From Phyllobacteriaceae bacterium (lineage in GTDB: Bacteria; Pseudomonadota; Alphaproteobacteria; Rhizobiales; Ancalomicrobiaceae): a DNA stretch of 6,545 nt. Below the pieces are notes generated by a model. That model did no database searches. It saw nothing but the letters and a program-made list of their open reading frames with translations, and was not told the origin of the DNA. Below are positions 1-6,532 of this stretch, in pieces. Position 1 is the first letter of the stretch; each line of letters starts with the position of its first letter. The DNA lies in NCBI GenBank assembly GCA_012517025.1, contig JAAYVT010000043.1, positions 1 to 6,545 on the forward strand. Reading direction: 5' to 3'. Both the position numbers and the translations under genes were made by a program.

Positions 1-3000
1 ACTCCTGGAAACTGTCGGCGCCGATGCCGCTCTCGCCGTGATCGACGCGACCGGCAATGCCGAGTTCGCCGAGATCCGCGCAGTTGCCCACCTGCGCCTC
101 GGTGCCGCTGAAAAGGCATACGACGATCTCGCCATCTTCGCTGACGCTGAGGACGCCAGCGCGGAAACCCTTCGGATATCGGCGATCGCCAAGCTCGCCG
201 CGGGCGAGCGCCCTGCCGCGCTCAGCTACGCAGAACGTGCCGTTCGACGCGAACCTGACGCCCGCGCCTGCAGGCAAGCGCTCGCAATCTGCCACTTCTA
301 CGCCGCAGTGTCGGACGCTTTGGATGTGTCGCTCGGAGAGTGGCCACAGCCAGTCGACCTACCACTCATCAAAAACTCGGACGCTGCGCGCATCCATCTC
401 GAGACCGCGGAAAAAGTGTTCGAAGAGCTCGCGCGCAACCCCGCGCTGGATGACCATGGTTCCGCGCTCATGTGGCAGCTCGGGACGTTGGCGTGCATGC
501 CCTGGTGCCACGGCCAACTCGCCGCGCACATCACCGAGCTCGAAGCAGATGACGCTTTGCCCATTCCGATGATCGGGTGGTGCGTTGCGCGTGGGTTGAG
601 GTTCGACGCGGGCAAAGCCGCTGCGCGCTGCGATGCCCAGCTCGCTCGAGAACCGGCGGATTTCGAGACACTCACCATCCGCATTGCTTTGGCAAACTTC
701 CAGCGCGAACATGGTTTCGCCCGAAGCCTGCTCGACGAGAAACGCGACGCGTTAGCCGCTGCCGGTCATGCCAGCGTCTATGACTACTGGTCGACGGTCC
801 TTGACCTGGAGACACACCGCACCGTTCACGGTGGGAAGCAGTCAGAGCATCCTTGGCTACGGCTGCGCATCGCGCTCGGTACTCGAAACAAGAAGGCTCG
901 GCTCAGGGCTATCGGCTCCTTGTTGGAAAGCGAGCTCACCGGTGGTCGGGATCCTGGGTTGGTCCTCGCCACTGCGCAGGTGTTGCTCGATGGTGGTTGG
1001 TACAAGACCGCCGCCAAAGCAGCGAATTTTTTGATCGAGCGAATAGCGACAGGCGAAGCTATCGCCGTAGCTGTGAACGCCCTGTATCGAGACAGCCGCT
1101 GGCGCGAGGCGCTTGCCGCGCTCGACGACGCTGAAGCATTCCCTGGGAGGAGATTGCCAGCAGATCTCGAACGACTCCGCGCAGAATGCCTCGCCAGCTC
1201 TGGCGAACTGATCACCGCGCGAAATACCAGCATGGCCCTTGCCAAGGCGACAATGCAGCCTCGGGATATCTGGCGAGCGATCGAATTCCACCTCGCGACC
1301 GGCGCCGAGCCCACCGCGCTTGCAATGTACGAGCAGCATGCCGACAAACTGGTAGTACCGACCGCCAGTCATGTACTCCTAGCCAACGTGGTTGCGTCGG
1401 CCCACCCTGACGCCGCAGCTCGGATCACCCGCCAGATTGCAGCCGCGGCCCCGGATGAGTTGGTACCGGCAACCTTCGCACTTGCGATCAAGCTCCGTCT
1501 CGACGCAGAGCAGCGGTCGCTGATGAGCCGGATGAGCCAGCTTGGCACGCGCAGCAGCAGCGGCGTTCGGATGGTGCAGGTCGACGAATTGGTGGGGTGG
1601 GTCAACGAGCGCAACGCGCGGATCGAGGAGATTTTCGAGAAGTACGCCAATGGGCATCTGCCCGTACATCTGCTTGGTGGGATCCGCCTCGCAGCTCTGC
1701 CACTCACCTATCTGCAGCCGTTGATGGATCCGCCGCCACCGAACATACGCACTTCAATCCTGTCGACGCGCTACGGGCGTCGCTACGATGACGCCGTCTG
1801 GCCAGACCGCCGCGAGGACGTCAGACTACTGGCCGACATCACCGCGCTTCTGACCGCACACGGTCTCGAATTGCTTGATACGGTGGAGCGTGCCTTTTCG
1901 CCGATCTTCATCGCGCCCGACACTATCAACGCGCTGCAAGCGATACGCGTCGATGTCGAGGTCACCCAACCGGGCAGGATGGCCGCGGCACGCTTCGCCC
2001 TTTCGCTGCTCGACGCCGGCGAGATCGAAGTCGTCGGGGAGCCGCAGACCGATGGGTTTTTAGTATTGTGGGAGGACCTGACTGAGCCGGCAGTATCGCT
2101 CAATCTGTCCCGGTTGGTCGAGCAGGCGCTGGCCTCTATCCCGGTCGCCTCGCGCGATACGATCCGCGACAAGCTCGGCACAACCCTCCACCCGGAGCCG
2201 GCCGGCGCCACGCCTCCTCCCGGAAGCCTCATCAATCTCGACGCGGAGATGCTCATAACGCTTGGCGAAACCGGCGCACTTGAACCCATCCGACGGCTCT
2301 ATCGCCTTGCCATCACCACCGACGACAAGCTGCGTTTGCAGAGCGAAGTCACCGAAGCCAATGTTCGCGAGCGGTTGGCCACGTCGCTCGCCGAGTTGTC
2401 GAAGCGTCTAGCCGCCGGTTTGAATGATTGTACGTATCGAGTTGTCCCGGTGGTCCAGACGATCACTCACGACCCGGTCCAACGCAGCTACATGCAATTG
2501 CTCGACTCGATGCGGGACGGGAATTCTATCCTCTGGGTCGACGATCGCTTCACCAGCAGGATCGATAATGCCAAATTCCGAGTAGTAACGACGGTCGAGG
2601 TGCTGGCAACGCTGCATCGTTATGGCCGCCTCAATCCCGAACGTGAGCGCGCGCTTCGTCAGCGTCTGCGCGCAGCCCGCTGGATTTTCATGCCGCTCGA
2701 CGGTGAGGAACTCGCCGCCTTACTGCGGCCGGCAGTGCACGGCGGCGAATTGAACGAGACCAGCGATTTGGCAGTGTTACGCCGATCGATGGGCGAATTC
2801 TTGAAGGTGCGTCGGCGATTGCAATGGCCTGACGAGGCGGCGGCAGCCATGGAATGCCATGCCGAGGTACCATTCCTGCTCGATCGCGGACACGCCGTCG
2901 CCCGGGCACTTGCGGCGATTTGGAACGACGAAAGCTGGACGATCGTCGACGCACAAGCAGCATCGCGTTGGATCATCGACCATTTGGAGACGGGCCTATT

Positions 3001-5185
3001 CCCCCTTCCCGTCTTGGCAGCAGGCGATCCTCGCTCAGATCATGTGATCGGCACTCATCTCGGGGCACTCGCTCTCGTGGCTGTGCAGATCAGGCCCGGT
3101 AAGGTCGACGATCCGCGCAAATCTCGGTTCATCAACTGGCTCGCCGAGGACGTGATCCGTCCCAGCCTCAGGTCCCGGCCGGAGTTTCGCGCGGCGATGG
3201 ATGCGATAATCGAGGACTTCCTCGTCAGCGAAGCCAACGAGGGGAAGGACGCGAGGGATGCCCGGTTGTGGCGAATGCTGACAGGCACAACGCTCAATGC
3301 CATGCCTGATGACATCCGTGTTCCGCTCATGGAGCGCGAGCGGATACGCGAGTTTTTCGGGTTGCCCGAACACGGCAAAGTGAGCGTCGCGCCCTACGAC
3401 TTCGACGAAATGGCATTTTGGTCCGCGATGGCAAACGCGGACAGCTCGGACCAGGAAATCGAGGCGATTACAGGCGAAATCGGCAAGGTGGCGCTGGTCG
3501 AAGATCCGAACGGTCGGGCGCTGACCATCGCGATCGGCAGCAGCACTTTGCGGCTCGACGCTTGGCCATGGGAGATTGCAAACAGCGATTCGACCATTCG
3601 ACGCGACGCGGTGGCCGCCCGCGCCGGCGCGCTGGATTTGTCCGCGCCAGATGCAATGGTACTCGTCGACGCGCTTGCAGCCCTGCCGGCAGATCAACGT
3701 GGCCGGCATGTGCACAAGCTCGAACATGGTGGCATGGCACGCTGGTATCTCGACTTCGAAGAGAGGCTAACCACACGCGTTCCGTTCCAGATCACAGATC
3801 TCGCTCCGCCCGAAATGATCCACCTGCCGCGTATGTTCCGCTTCGCCGGAGATTTCGAGCGCGCAGCGGAAACGTTGATCTCCGACCGAGGGCTCTCGAT
3901 CGCTCTACGTCGACTAGGAGGACTGCCGATCACCCCGCCAGCAGCCATCAAAACCGCTGTCGCCAAACTCGACGCCGCGGGCCTTATGGCGTTGCTGGAC
4001 GAGGCCGAGATCGACACCGCGCCACCCTGGACTCGGCTTTGGACGGCAGGCTTGCTTCTTGCTCGACCTGACAGAGGAGAACTCGCAAGAGCGCGCATTG
4101 AGATCTGGTGCGAGCAATCACTGTCCGACAATGCCGAAATTTATTGGCGGACTTACAATGTTCTTGCGCGCTTTATCGCGCACGAAGGTAGCACGAGCCC
4201 CGCATGGGGCTCACTATCATCGGCAGAGCAATTGCTGGTGGTCTGGGGGCACGCCAGCGCGATCGCTGAGATCTCTATCTCCACAGAAGTAGAGCTCGAA
4301 CGACTGATTTTTTTACTCCAAGAAAATCGCTTCGTCTCACCACGGCAGTTGATTGAACCTCAGTCTCACTTCACGCACGATTGCGCCGATCCGATGCACG
4401 TCAACTCATTGCAACTCAGAGCATTCGCCGCCTTGCCAACTTTGCTGGCGATCTCAAGTGGCGACGACAATCGCGACGGCGCGACGGCCGCAATTCGCAA
4501 CCTCATCTTTGATGCGTCGCAGAGCCCGGCAAGGCCAAGGGTCGAGGTCGCTCAAGGCAGGCTACGGCACGTGGATGCCCTCGGAAGCCTCCTCGCAGCA
4601 GACTGGTCGGCCGACCTGGAGGCGATCGAACCCGGAATAGGTGGACTGTTCGGCTCTGCCCTAACGGAATTAGCAGCATCGGTGCTTGAGCTTGAGAAGG
4701 GTATAGATCGGCAAGGCACTGCGTGGCCCTTTATCCAGATGATCTGCGGCAACGCCCCCTTCCCCGCGGAGCTAGCCGATAGGGCGCGCTACTGCGCGAG
4801 CAACGCCTTCGCGCCGGAGGCAGCGCACGGGCCGCACCGAGACGAGCGCGTCCTCTTAGCCTTTGCGCATGTCGCGAGAGCCAATGGCTGGACTGAGCAT
4901 ATCGCGGCGATAGAGGAAACATTCAACGCCCTCGACGTGGATGCAATCACTCAAGATGGCGAAGGGCGTACGGTGGCTCTCGAACTGGCGATAGCGCGTG
5001 CGATGCTCGAGCCAGAGGCCCTTGAACGTACCCGCGTGCTCGGCCGCCACCTAATTCGACTGGGGCGCAATCCGTTGCTTCGGTCACGGGTCGAGGATGC
5101 TGCACGACTATTTGCACGAAGCCTATCGGGCCAATTAGCCGAAGCCTTCGTCGACACGCTCGCCGAGCTGTTTGCGAGTTCCTAA
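1..5185 (+). CDS. Giant TPR-repeat protein with internal PIN-like nuclease domain (5'-partial), candidate conflict/defence protein
   Basis: The frame is open from nt 2 to the TAA at 5183-5185. A GTG at nt 38 is the first possible start in the window, but it has no Shine-Dalgarno sequence and the residues before it continue a helical repeat, so the true start lies upstream. Residues are numbered from that GTG. Residues 1-450 are TPR-like helical pairs, clearest at 44-77 (LAAGERPAALSYAERAVRRE) and about 340-440. A linker follows with YxxGxLPVHLL at 536-546. A split PIN-like domain covers about 592-895: an opening strand-helix with D600 (LLADITALL), a long insertion, then ILWVDDR with D835/D836, a VVTTVEVLATLHRYGRL helix (849-865) and a RLRAARWIFMPL strand (876-887). 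Residues about 900-1715 are mostly helical and unassigned, including MPDDIRVPL at 1089-1097. PIN domains are Mg-dependent RNases; TPRs bind proteins. I infer a cytoplasmic RNA-targeting conflict protein, resembling what I recall as the TPR-GreAB-C-PIN group; no GreAB-C domain is visible. Frame certain, family likely, function inferred. Confidence 0.85.
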   Translation, partial: LLETVGADAALAVIDATGNAEFAEIRAVAHLRLGAAEKAYDDLAIFADAEDASAETLRISAIAKLAAGERPAALSYAERAVRREPDARACRQALAICHFYAAVSDALDVSLGEWPQPVDLPLIKNSDAARIHLETAEKVFEELARNPALDDHGSALMWQLGTLACMPWCHGQLAAHITELEADDALPIPMIGWCVARGLRFDAGKAAARCDAQLAREPADFETLTIRIALANFQREHGFARSLLDEKRDALAAAGHASVYDYWSTVLDLETHRTVHGGKQSEHPWLRLRIALGTRNKKARLRAIGSLLESELTGGRDPGLVLATAQVLLDGGWYKTAAKAANFLIERIATGEAIAVAVNALYRDSRWREALAALDDAEAFPGRRLPADLERLRAECLASSGELITARNTSMALAKATMQPRDIWRAIEFHLATGAEPTALAMYEQHADKLVVPTASHVLLANVVASAHPDAAARITRQIAAAAPDELVPATFALAIKLRLDAEQRSLMSRMSQLGTRSSSGVRMVQVDELVGWVNERNARIEEIFEKYANGHLPVHLLGGIRLAALPLTYLQPLMDPPPPNIRTSILSTRYGRRYDDAVWPDRREDVRLLADITALLTAHGLELLDTVERAFSPIFIAPDTINALQAIRVDVEVTQPGRMAAARFALSLLDAGEIEVVGEPQTDGFLVLWEDLTEPAVSLNLSRLVEQALASIPVASRDTIRDKLGTTLHPEPAGATPPPGSLINLDAEMLITLGETGALEPIRRLYRLAITTDDKLRLQSEVTEANVRERLATSLAELSKRLAAGLNDCTYRVVPVVQTITHDPVQRSYMQLLDSMRDGNSILWVDDRFTSRIDNAKFRVVTTVEVLATLHRYGRLNPERERALRQRLRAARWIFMPLDGEELAALLRPAVHGGELNETSDLAVLRRSMGEFLKVRRRLQWPDEAAAAMECHAEVPFLLDRGHAVARALAAIWNDESWTIVDAQAASRWIIDHLETGLFPLPVLAAGDPRSDHVIGTHLGALALVAVQIRPGKVDDPRKSRFINWLAEDVIRPSLRSRPEFRAAMDAIIEDFLVSEANEGKDARDARLWRMLTGTTLNAMPDDIRVPLMERERIREFFGLPEHGKVSVAPYDFDEMAFWSAMANADSSDQEIEAITGEIGKVALVEDPNGRALTIAIGSSTLRLDAWPWEIANSDSTIRRDAVAARAGALDLSAPDAMVLVDALAALPADQRGRHVHKLEHGGMARWYLDFEERLTTRVPFQITDLAPPEMIHLPRMFRFAGDFERAAETLISDRGLSIALRRLGGLPITPPAAIKTAVAKLDAAGLMALLDEAEIDTAPPWTRLWTAGLLLARPDRGELARARIEIWCEQSLSDNAEIYWRTYNVLARFIAHEGSTSPAWGSLSSAEQLLVVWGHASAIAEISISTEVELERLIFLLQENRFVSPRQLIEPQSHFTHDCADPMHVNSLQLRAFAALPTLLAISSGDDNRDGATAAIRNLIFDASQSPARPRVEVAQGRLRHVDALGSLLAADWSADLEAIEPGIGGLFGSALTELAASVLELEKGIDRQGTAWPFIQMICGNAPFPAELADRARYCASNAFAPEAAHGPHRDERVLLAFAHVARANGWTEHIAAIEETFNALDVDAITQDGEGRTVALELAIARAMLEPEALERTRVLGRHLIRLGRNPLLRSRVEDAARLFARSLSGQLAEAFVDTLAELFASS
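1811..2722 (+). other. PIN-like nuclease domain inside the giant protein (split by a long insertion)
   Basis: This is the stretch of the giant protein I read as a PIN-like fold, residues about 592-895 from the GTG at nt 38. The first half gives a hydrophobic strand ending in an acidic residue (D600), an amphipathic helix and a second strand, PIFIAPDTINALQ (622-634). About 200 residues of insertion follow, including a proline-rich loop near 723-731. The second half has the expected late acidic pair after a strand (ILWVDDR, D835/D836), then a strand-helix (VVTTVEVLATLHRYGRL) and a final strand (WIFMPL). In PIN RNases three or four acidic residues bind the metal. D600 and D835/D836 fit, but the usual acidic residue near the end of helix two is N631/A632 here. 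Boundaries are approximate and based on pattern recognition only. Confidence 0.55.
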
Positions 5186-5223
5186 CCCGTCATGCCTCAG
5201 GGCCCACAACTACGATTGCGCGT

Positions 5224-5318
5224 GGCTCGTTCCATTGGCCCGAAAGAGTACGTGACCAATATTGAACCCGGTTGCAGCGGAGCAGCGGATGCGGATGGAC
5301 GGCCAATGGAGACGAACC
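5224..5318. repeat. Long imperfect inverted repeat in the convergent intergenic gap
   Basis: TCCATTGGCC at 5231-5240 and GGCCAATGGA at 5301-5310 are perfect 10-bp inverted repeats with a 60-nt spacer. The match continues outward: 5227-5230 pairs with 5312-5315 after one bulged G (5311), then after one mismatch 5224-5225 pairs with 5317-5318. The total is 16 pairs. The spacer contains the palindrome CAATATTG (5257-5264), an 8-bp tandem duplication GCAGCGGA (5274-5289), and one copy of a 14-bp direct repeat. The element sits 38 bp after the giant gene's stop codon and 75 bp from the stop of the opposing gene. It has no T-tract, so a classical intrinsic terminator is not supported. A bidirectional structural 3' end or a remnant of a small element are both possible. 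Confidence 0.6.
5263..5276 (+). repeat. 14-bp direct repeat, copy 1
   Basis: TGAACCCGGTTGCA occurs here and again, identical and in the same orientation, at 6004-6017. The two copies are 741 bp apart and bracket the small glycine-zipper gene. The unit has a small internal dyad (AACC-C-GGTT). A 14-bp exact repeat is only mildly unexpected by chance in a GC-rich window of this length, so significance is uncertain. Confidence 0.5.
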
Positions 5319-5392
5319 CAGCCTCTCATGACTCCGTACTTTCGGTCATTTGGTAGCTAGGTTCTTGCTCCAGTTGCATTTATGTTTATTTT

Positions 5393-5749
5393 CTACTGAA
5401 ACACCGCTCCCTGGATCAGCAGAAACGTCTTGTTGTCGGTCGTCGCGAGCATTCGGCGACCATCTTTGAATTCCGCCGTGAAGGTCACTTCCTTCTTGTT
5501 GCCGCCGACGAGTGCGCCCGCAAGTAATCCGATCGGGCCGAGCGCGATTGCACCCACGGTCGCCCATCCTGCGGCCCCCGCCAATTTCTTGACGCTCTGC
5601 TCGCTTGCGACCTCGACGCTCGCCAGTTCTTTGAGAGGGATCGTCTCGGGAAGGATCTTGCCCTTCCTGCTCATGCTGAAATTGCCCCAGGAAAGGGAGT
5701 GATTGCCACCCTTCGGGAAGTCACCCGCATGTACCGTGATCTTTGCCAT
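5393..5749 (-). CDS. Small glycine-zipper membrane-associated protein of unknown function (118 aa)
   Basis: The protein starts at the ATG complementary to 5747-5749 (MAKITVHAGDF) and ends with TAG at 5393-5395. The N-terminal 50 residues look beta-rich and polar, ending in IPLKELASVEVASEQSVKKL (37-56). Residues 57-83 form a hydrophobic Gly/Ala-rich segment (GWATVGAIALGPIGLLAGAL) with G/A spacing typical of a glycine zipper. The C-terminal part (86-117) has alternating VTFTAEFKDGRR and a TTDNKTF turn. There is no signal peptide. I recall similar small proteobacterial proteins with a closing pattern like FKDGRKxxATTDxKTF, but no established function. It probably associates with a membrane or self-assembles through the zipper. 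The frame stays open upstream to 5950, but that extension is Arg/Ser-rich and looks non-coding, so the internal ATG is preferred. The best ribosome-binding candidate is a weak GGGGA nine bases ahead. It converges on the giant gene. A shared function is not implied. Confidence 0.85.
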   Translation of the reverse strand: MAKITVHAGDFPKGGNHSLSWGNFSMSRKGKILPETIPLKELASVEVASEQSVKKLAGAAGWATVGAIALGPIGLLAGALVGGNKKEVTFTAEFKDGRRMLATTDNKTFLLIQGAVFQ

Positions 5750-5771
5750 GAACTCGCATCCCCGCGCTCCC

Positions 5772-5787
5772 CCCGGCTGGCGCCGGG
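5772..5787 (-). repeat. Short GC hairpin in the leader of the 118-aa gene
   Basis: CCCGGC (5772-5777) pairs perfectly with GCCGGG (5782-5787) around a 4-base loop. It lies 22 bases ahead of the start codon of the glycine-zipper gene, in its presumed 5' leader. On the minus strand no run of T follows, so it is not an intrinsic terminator for the upstream gene. It could influence translation, but such hairpins are frequent in GC-rich DNA. Confidence 0.4.
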
Positions 5788-5798
5788 TGGTTGAACAC

Positions 5799-5890
5799 GT
5801 GCGAGCACGGGGGCAGCACGCCTCCCGTATTTCCTTCGCAGGTCTTGTATTTCGGGAGCCGCCCGACAGAGCGGAACCCGTGCTCGGCAC
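5799..5890. repeat. Nested inverted repeat in the leader region
   Basis: The outer arms are GTGCGAGCACGGG (5799-5811) and CCCGTGCTCGGCAC (5877-5890), which pair over 13 positions with one bulged G (5886). Between them CTCCCG (5822-5827) pairs perfectly with CGGGAG (5853-5858) around a 25-nt loop. The left outer arm also contains a self-dyad, CGTG-CGAG-CACG (5798-5809), which would compete with the outer stem. Such mutually exclusive pairings could belong to a structured leader or small RNA. I do not recognise a known riboswitch or RNA family. Confidence 0.45.
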
Positions 5891-6003
5891 CGATGTGCGC
5901 CGACGAGACTGTTCAAGGCCCCGGCGGCGGTCGGAGGCTATCGCGGCCACCGGAGCGAGGCCAGAGAAATTTGCTGCGACGAACCGCCGGAGCGAAGGGA
6001 CAG

Positions 6004-6017
6004 TGAACCCGGTTGCA
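6004..6017 (+). repeat. 14-bp direct repeat, copy 2
   Basis: TGAACCCGGTTGCA is identical to 5263-5276. Its last four bases overlap the left arm of the hairpin at 6014-6035. It lies 43 bp beyond the stop codon of the 152-aa gene, so both copies are intergenic. Confidence 0.5.
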
Positions 6018-6035
6018 CCACCGCTCGAGGGTGCA
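6014..6035 (-). repeat. Weak hairpin downstream of the 152-aa gene
   Basis: TGCACC (6014-6019) pairs perfectly with GGTGCA (6030-6035) around a 10-base loop. It begins 24 bases after the stop codon of the minus-strand 152-aa gene, where a terminator might be expected. On the minus strand there is no T-tract after it, so intrinsic termination is doubtful. Confidence 0.3.
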
Positions 6036-6059
6036 CGGTGAATCAGAGACGTTCGAGCG

Positions 6060-6518
6060 TCACCGCGGCGAGCGAGGGGAGGAGCGCCCCTTCTTTGAGC
6101 GCGGTTCGTCGGCGACCGGGGTCCAATGTAGATTGATGCTCACAGTGACTCCCTCCGGCCCGGTACCGTGCAAGATCACCAGACCAGTGGCCACGAGCGA
6201 CTCCAGCGCACACTGGATCTCGGCGACGCTGCCCCTGACACCTGCCATGTTGTATTCCCCGCGGCGCATGTCCTCATAGGTGCCCGTGTACCGGGCGCGG
6301 CATGACCCAACGGTACGGTCGAGCAGCCACGTGGCGAGGCAGAATTCCTTGTCAGTGAGATCGGGACCGTCGGCCCGCATCATCCACTTATGGGCTCGAA
6401 GAGCGATGCTGAGGGCTCGGGGGTCGTCCTCGCCATGGATGTCGGCCCAGAAAGCGTCATCGATGTCAGGGAACGGCATGAACACGACGTTGGTCGCGAC
6501 GGGTCTGCGGCGGCGCAT
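6060..6518 (-). CDS. Hypothetical protein with winged-helix-like region (152 aa)
   Basis: The ATG complementary to 6516-6518 follows a strong ribosome binding site at six bases' spacing, which fixes the start; the TGA is at 6060-6062. The N-terminus is basic (MRRRRP) and the C-terminal tail is again basic and Ser/Pro-rich (PRSKKGRSSPRSPR, 139-152). The middle (about 53-132) has a winged-helix-like order: helix LTDKEFCLATWLLDRTV (54-70), a connecting stretch with YTGTYEDMRRGEYNMAG (77-93), a likely recognition helix SVAEIQCALESLVATGLV (97-114), and a two-strand wing closing on VTVSINLHW (124-132). This resembles DNA-binding modules of small regulators and of plasmid or phage replication proteins. 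I do not recognise the family. The basic ends fit nucleic-acid binding. No other gene of its operon is visible; upstream DNA is cut off after 27 bases. Confidence 0.8.
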   Translation of the reverse strand: MRRRRPVATNVVFMPFPDIDDAFWADIHGEDDPRALSIALRAHKWMMRADGPDLTDKEFCLATWLLDRTVGSCRARYTGTYEDMRRGEYNMAGVRGSVAEIQCALESLVATGLVILHGTGPEGVTVSINLHWTPVADEPRSKKGRSSPRSPR

Positions 6519-6524
6519 CTGGCA

Positions 6525-6532
6525 CCTTCCTT
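6525..6532 (-). promoter_or_regulatory. Ribosome binding site of the 152-aa gene
   Basis: The minus strand reads AAGGAAGG followed by TGCCAG and the ATG. This purine-rich Shine-Dalgarno sequence at six bases' spacing decides the start at 6518 over the internal Met at residue 14. It is clearly the best ribosome binding site in the window. Confidence 0.75.

Larger units (their letters stand above)
5750..6059. other. 310-bp region without a convincing gene; structured leader of the 118-aa gene
   Basis: This gap lies between the start of the glycine-zipper gene and the stop of the winged-helix-like gene, both read leftward. Short frames are open here on both strands, but their translations are dominated by Arg, Pro, Ser and Gly, and none has both a good start and a ribosome binding site. 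What can be seen is structure: a 6-bp hairpin at 5772-5787, a nested inverted repeat at 5799-5890, a repeated CCGGAGCGA word at 5950-5958 and again near 5987-5995, a 14-bp direct repeat copy at 6004-6017, and a 6-bp hairpin at 6014-6035. No sigma70-type promoter stands out, although transcription of the 118-aa gene must start here or further upstream. Confidence 0.6.

Noticed and set aside
38..40. GTG as the true start of the giant protein
   Set aside because: There is no Shine-Dalgarno sequence ahead, the frame is open to the left edge, and the upstream residues (LLETVGADAALAV) look like part of the same helical repeat. The gene is treated as 5'-partial.
3035..3727. 230-residue open frame on the minus strand inside the giant gene
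   Set aside because: It lies fully antisense to a well-supported coding frame, is rich in Arg, His and Cys without domain pattern, and has no ribosome binding site. It is a shadow frame of GC-rich coding DNA.
5365..5386. Promoter-like TTGCTC ... TATGTT in the AT-rich end of the convergent gap
   Set aside because: The spacer is only 10 bp, too short for sigma70, and it would fire antisense into the end of the glycine-zipper gene.
5750..5950. Upstream extension of the glycine-zipper gene to 185 residues
   Set aside because: The extra residues are Arg/Ser/Thr-rich low-complexity sequence, unlike the rest of the protein, and cover the inverted-repeat leader. The internal ATG gives a clean MAKITVHAGDF start.
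5703..6041. Plus-strand open frames of 112 and 71 residues in the gap
   Set aside because: They are Arg/Pro-rich, lack a ribosome binding site, and overlap each other in different frames. The one beginning TTG at 5791 has a few Cys residues (CEHGG, PCSAPMC), but not a spacing I can defend as a zinc site.
5186..6059. tRNA, tmRNA, SRP RNA or a CRISPR array in the intergenic regions
   Set aside because: There is no cloverleaf with a T-loop GGTTCGA signature, no GGAAGGAAGCAGC SRP core, and no regularly spaced repeats. The few repeats found are single pairs.
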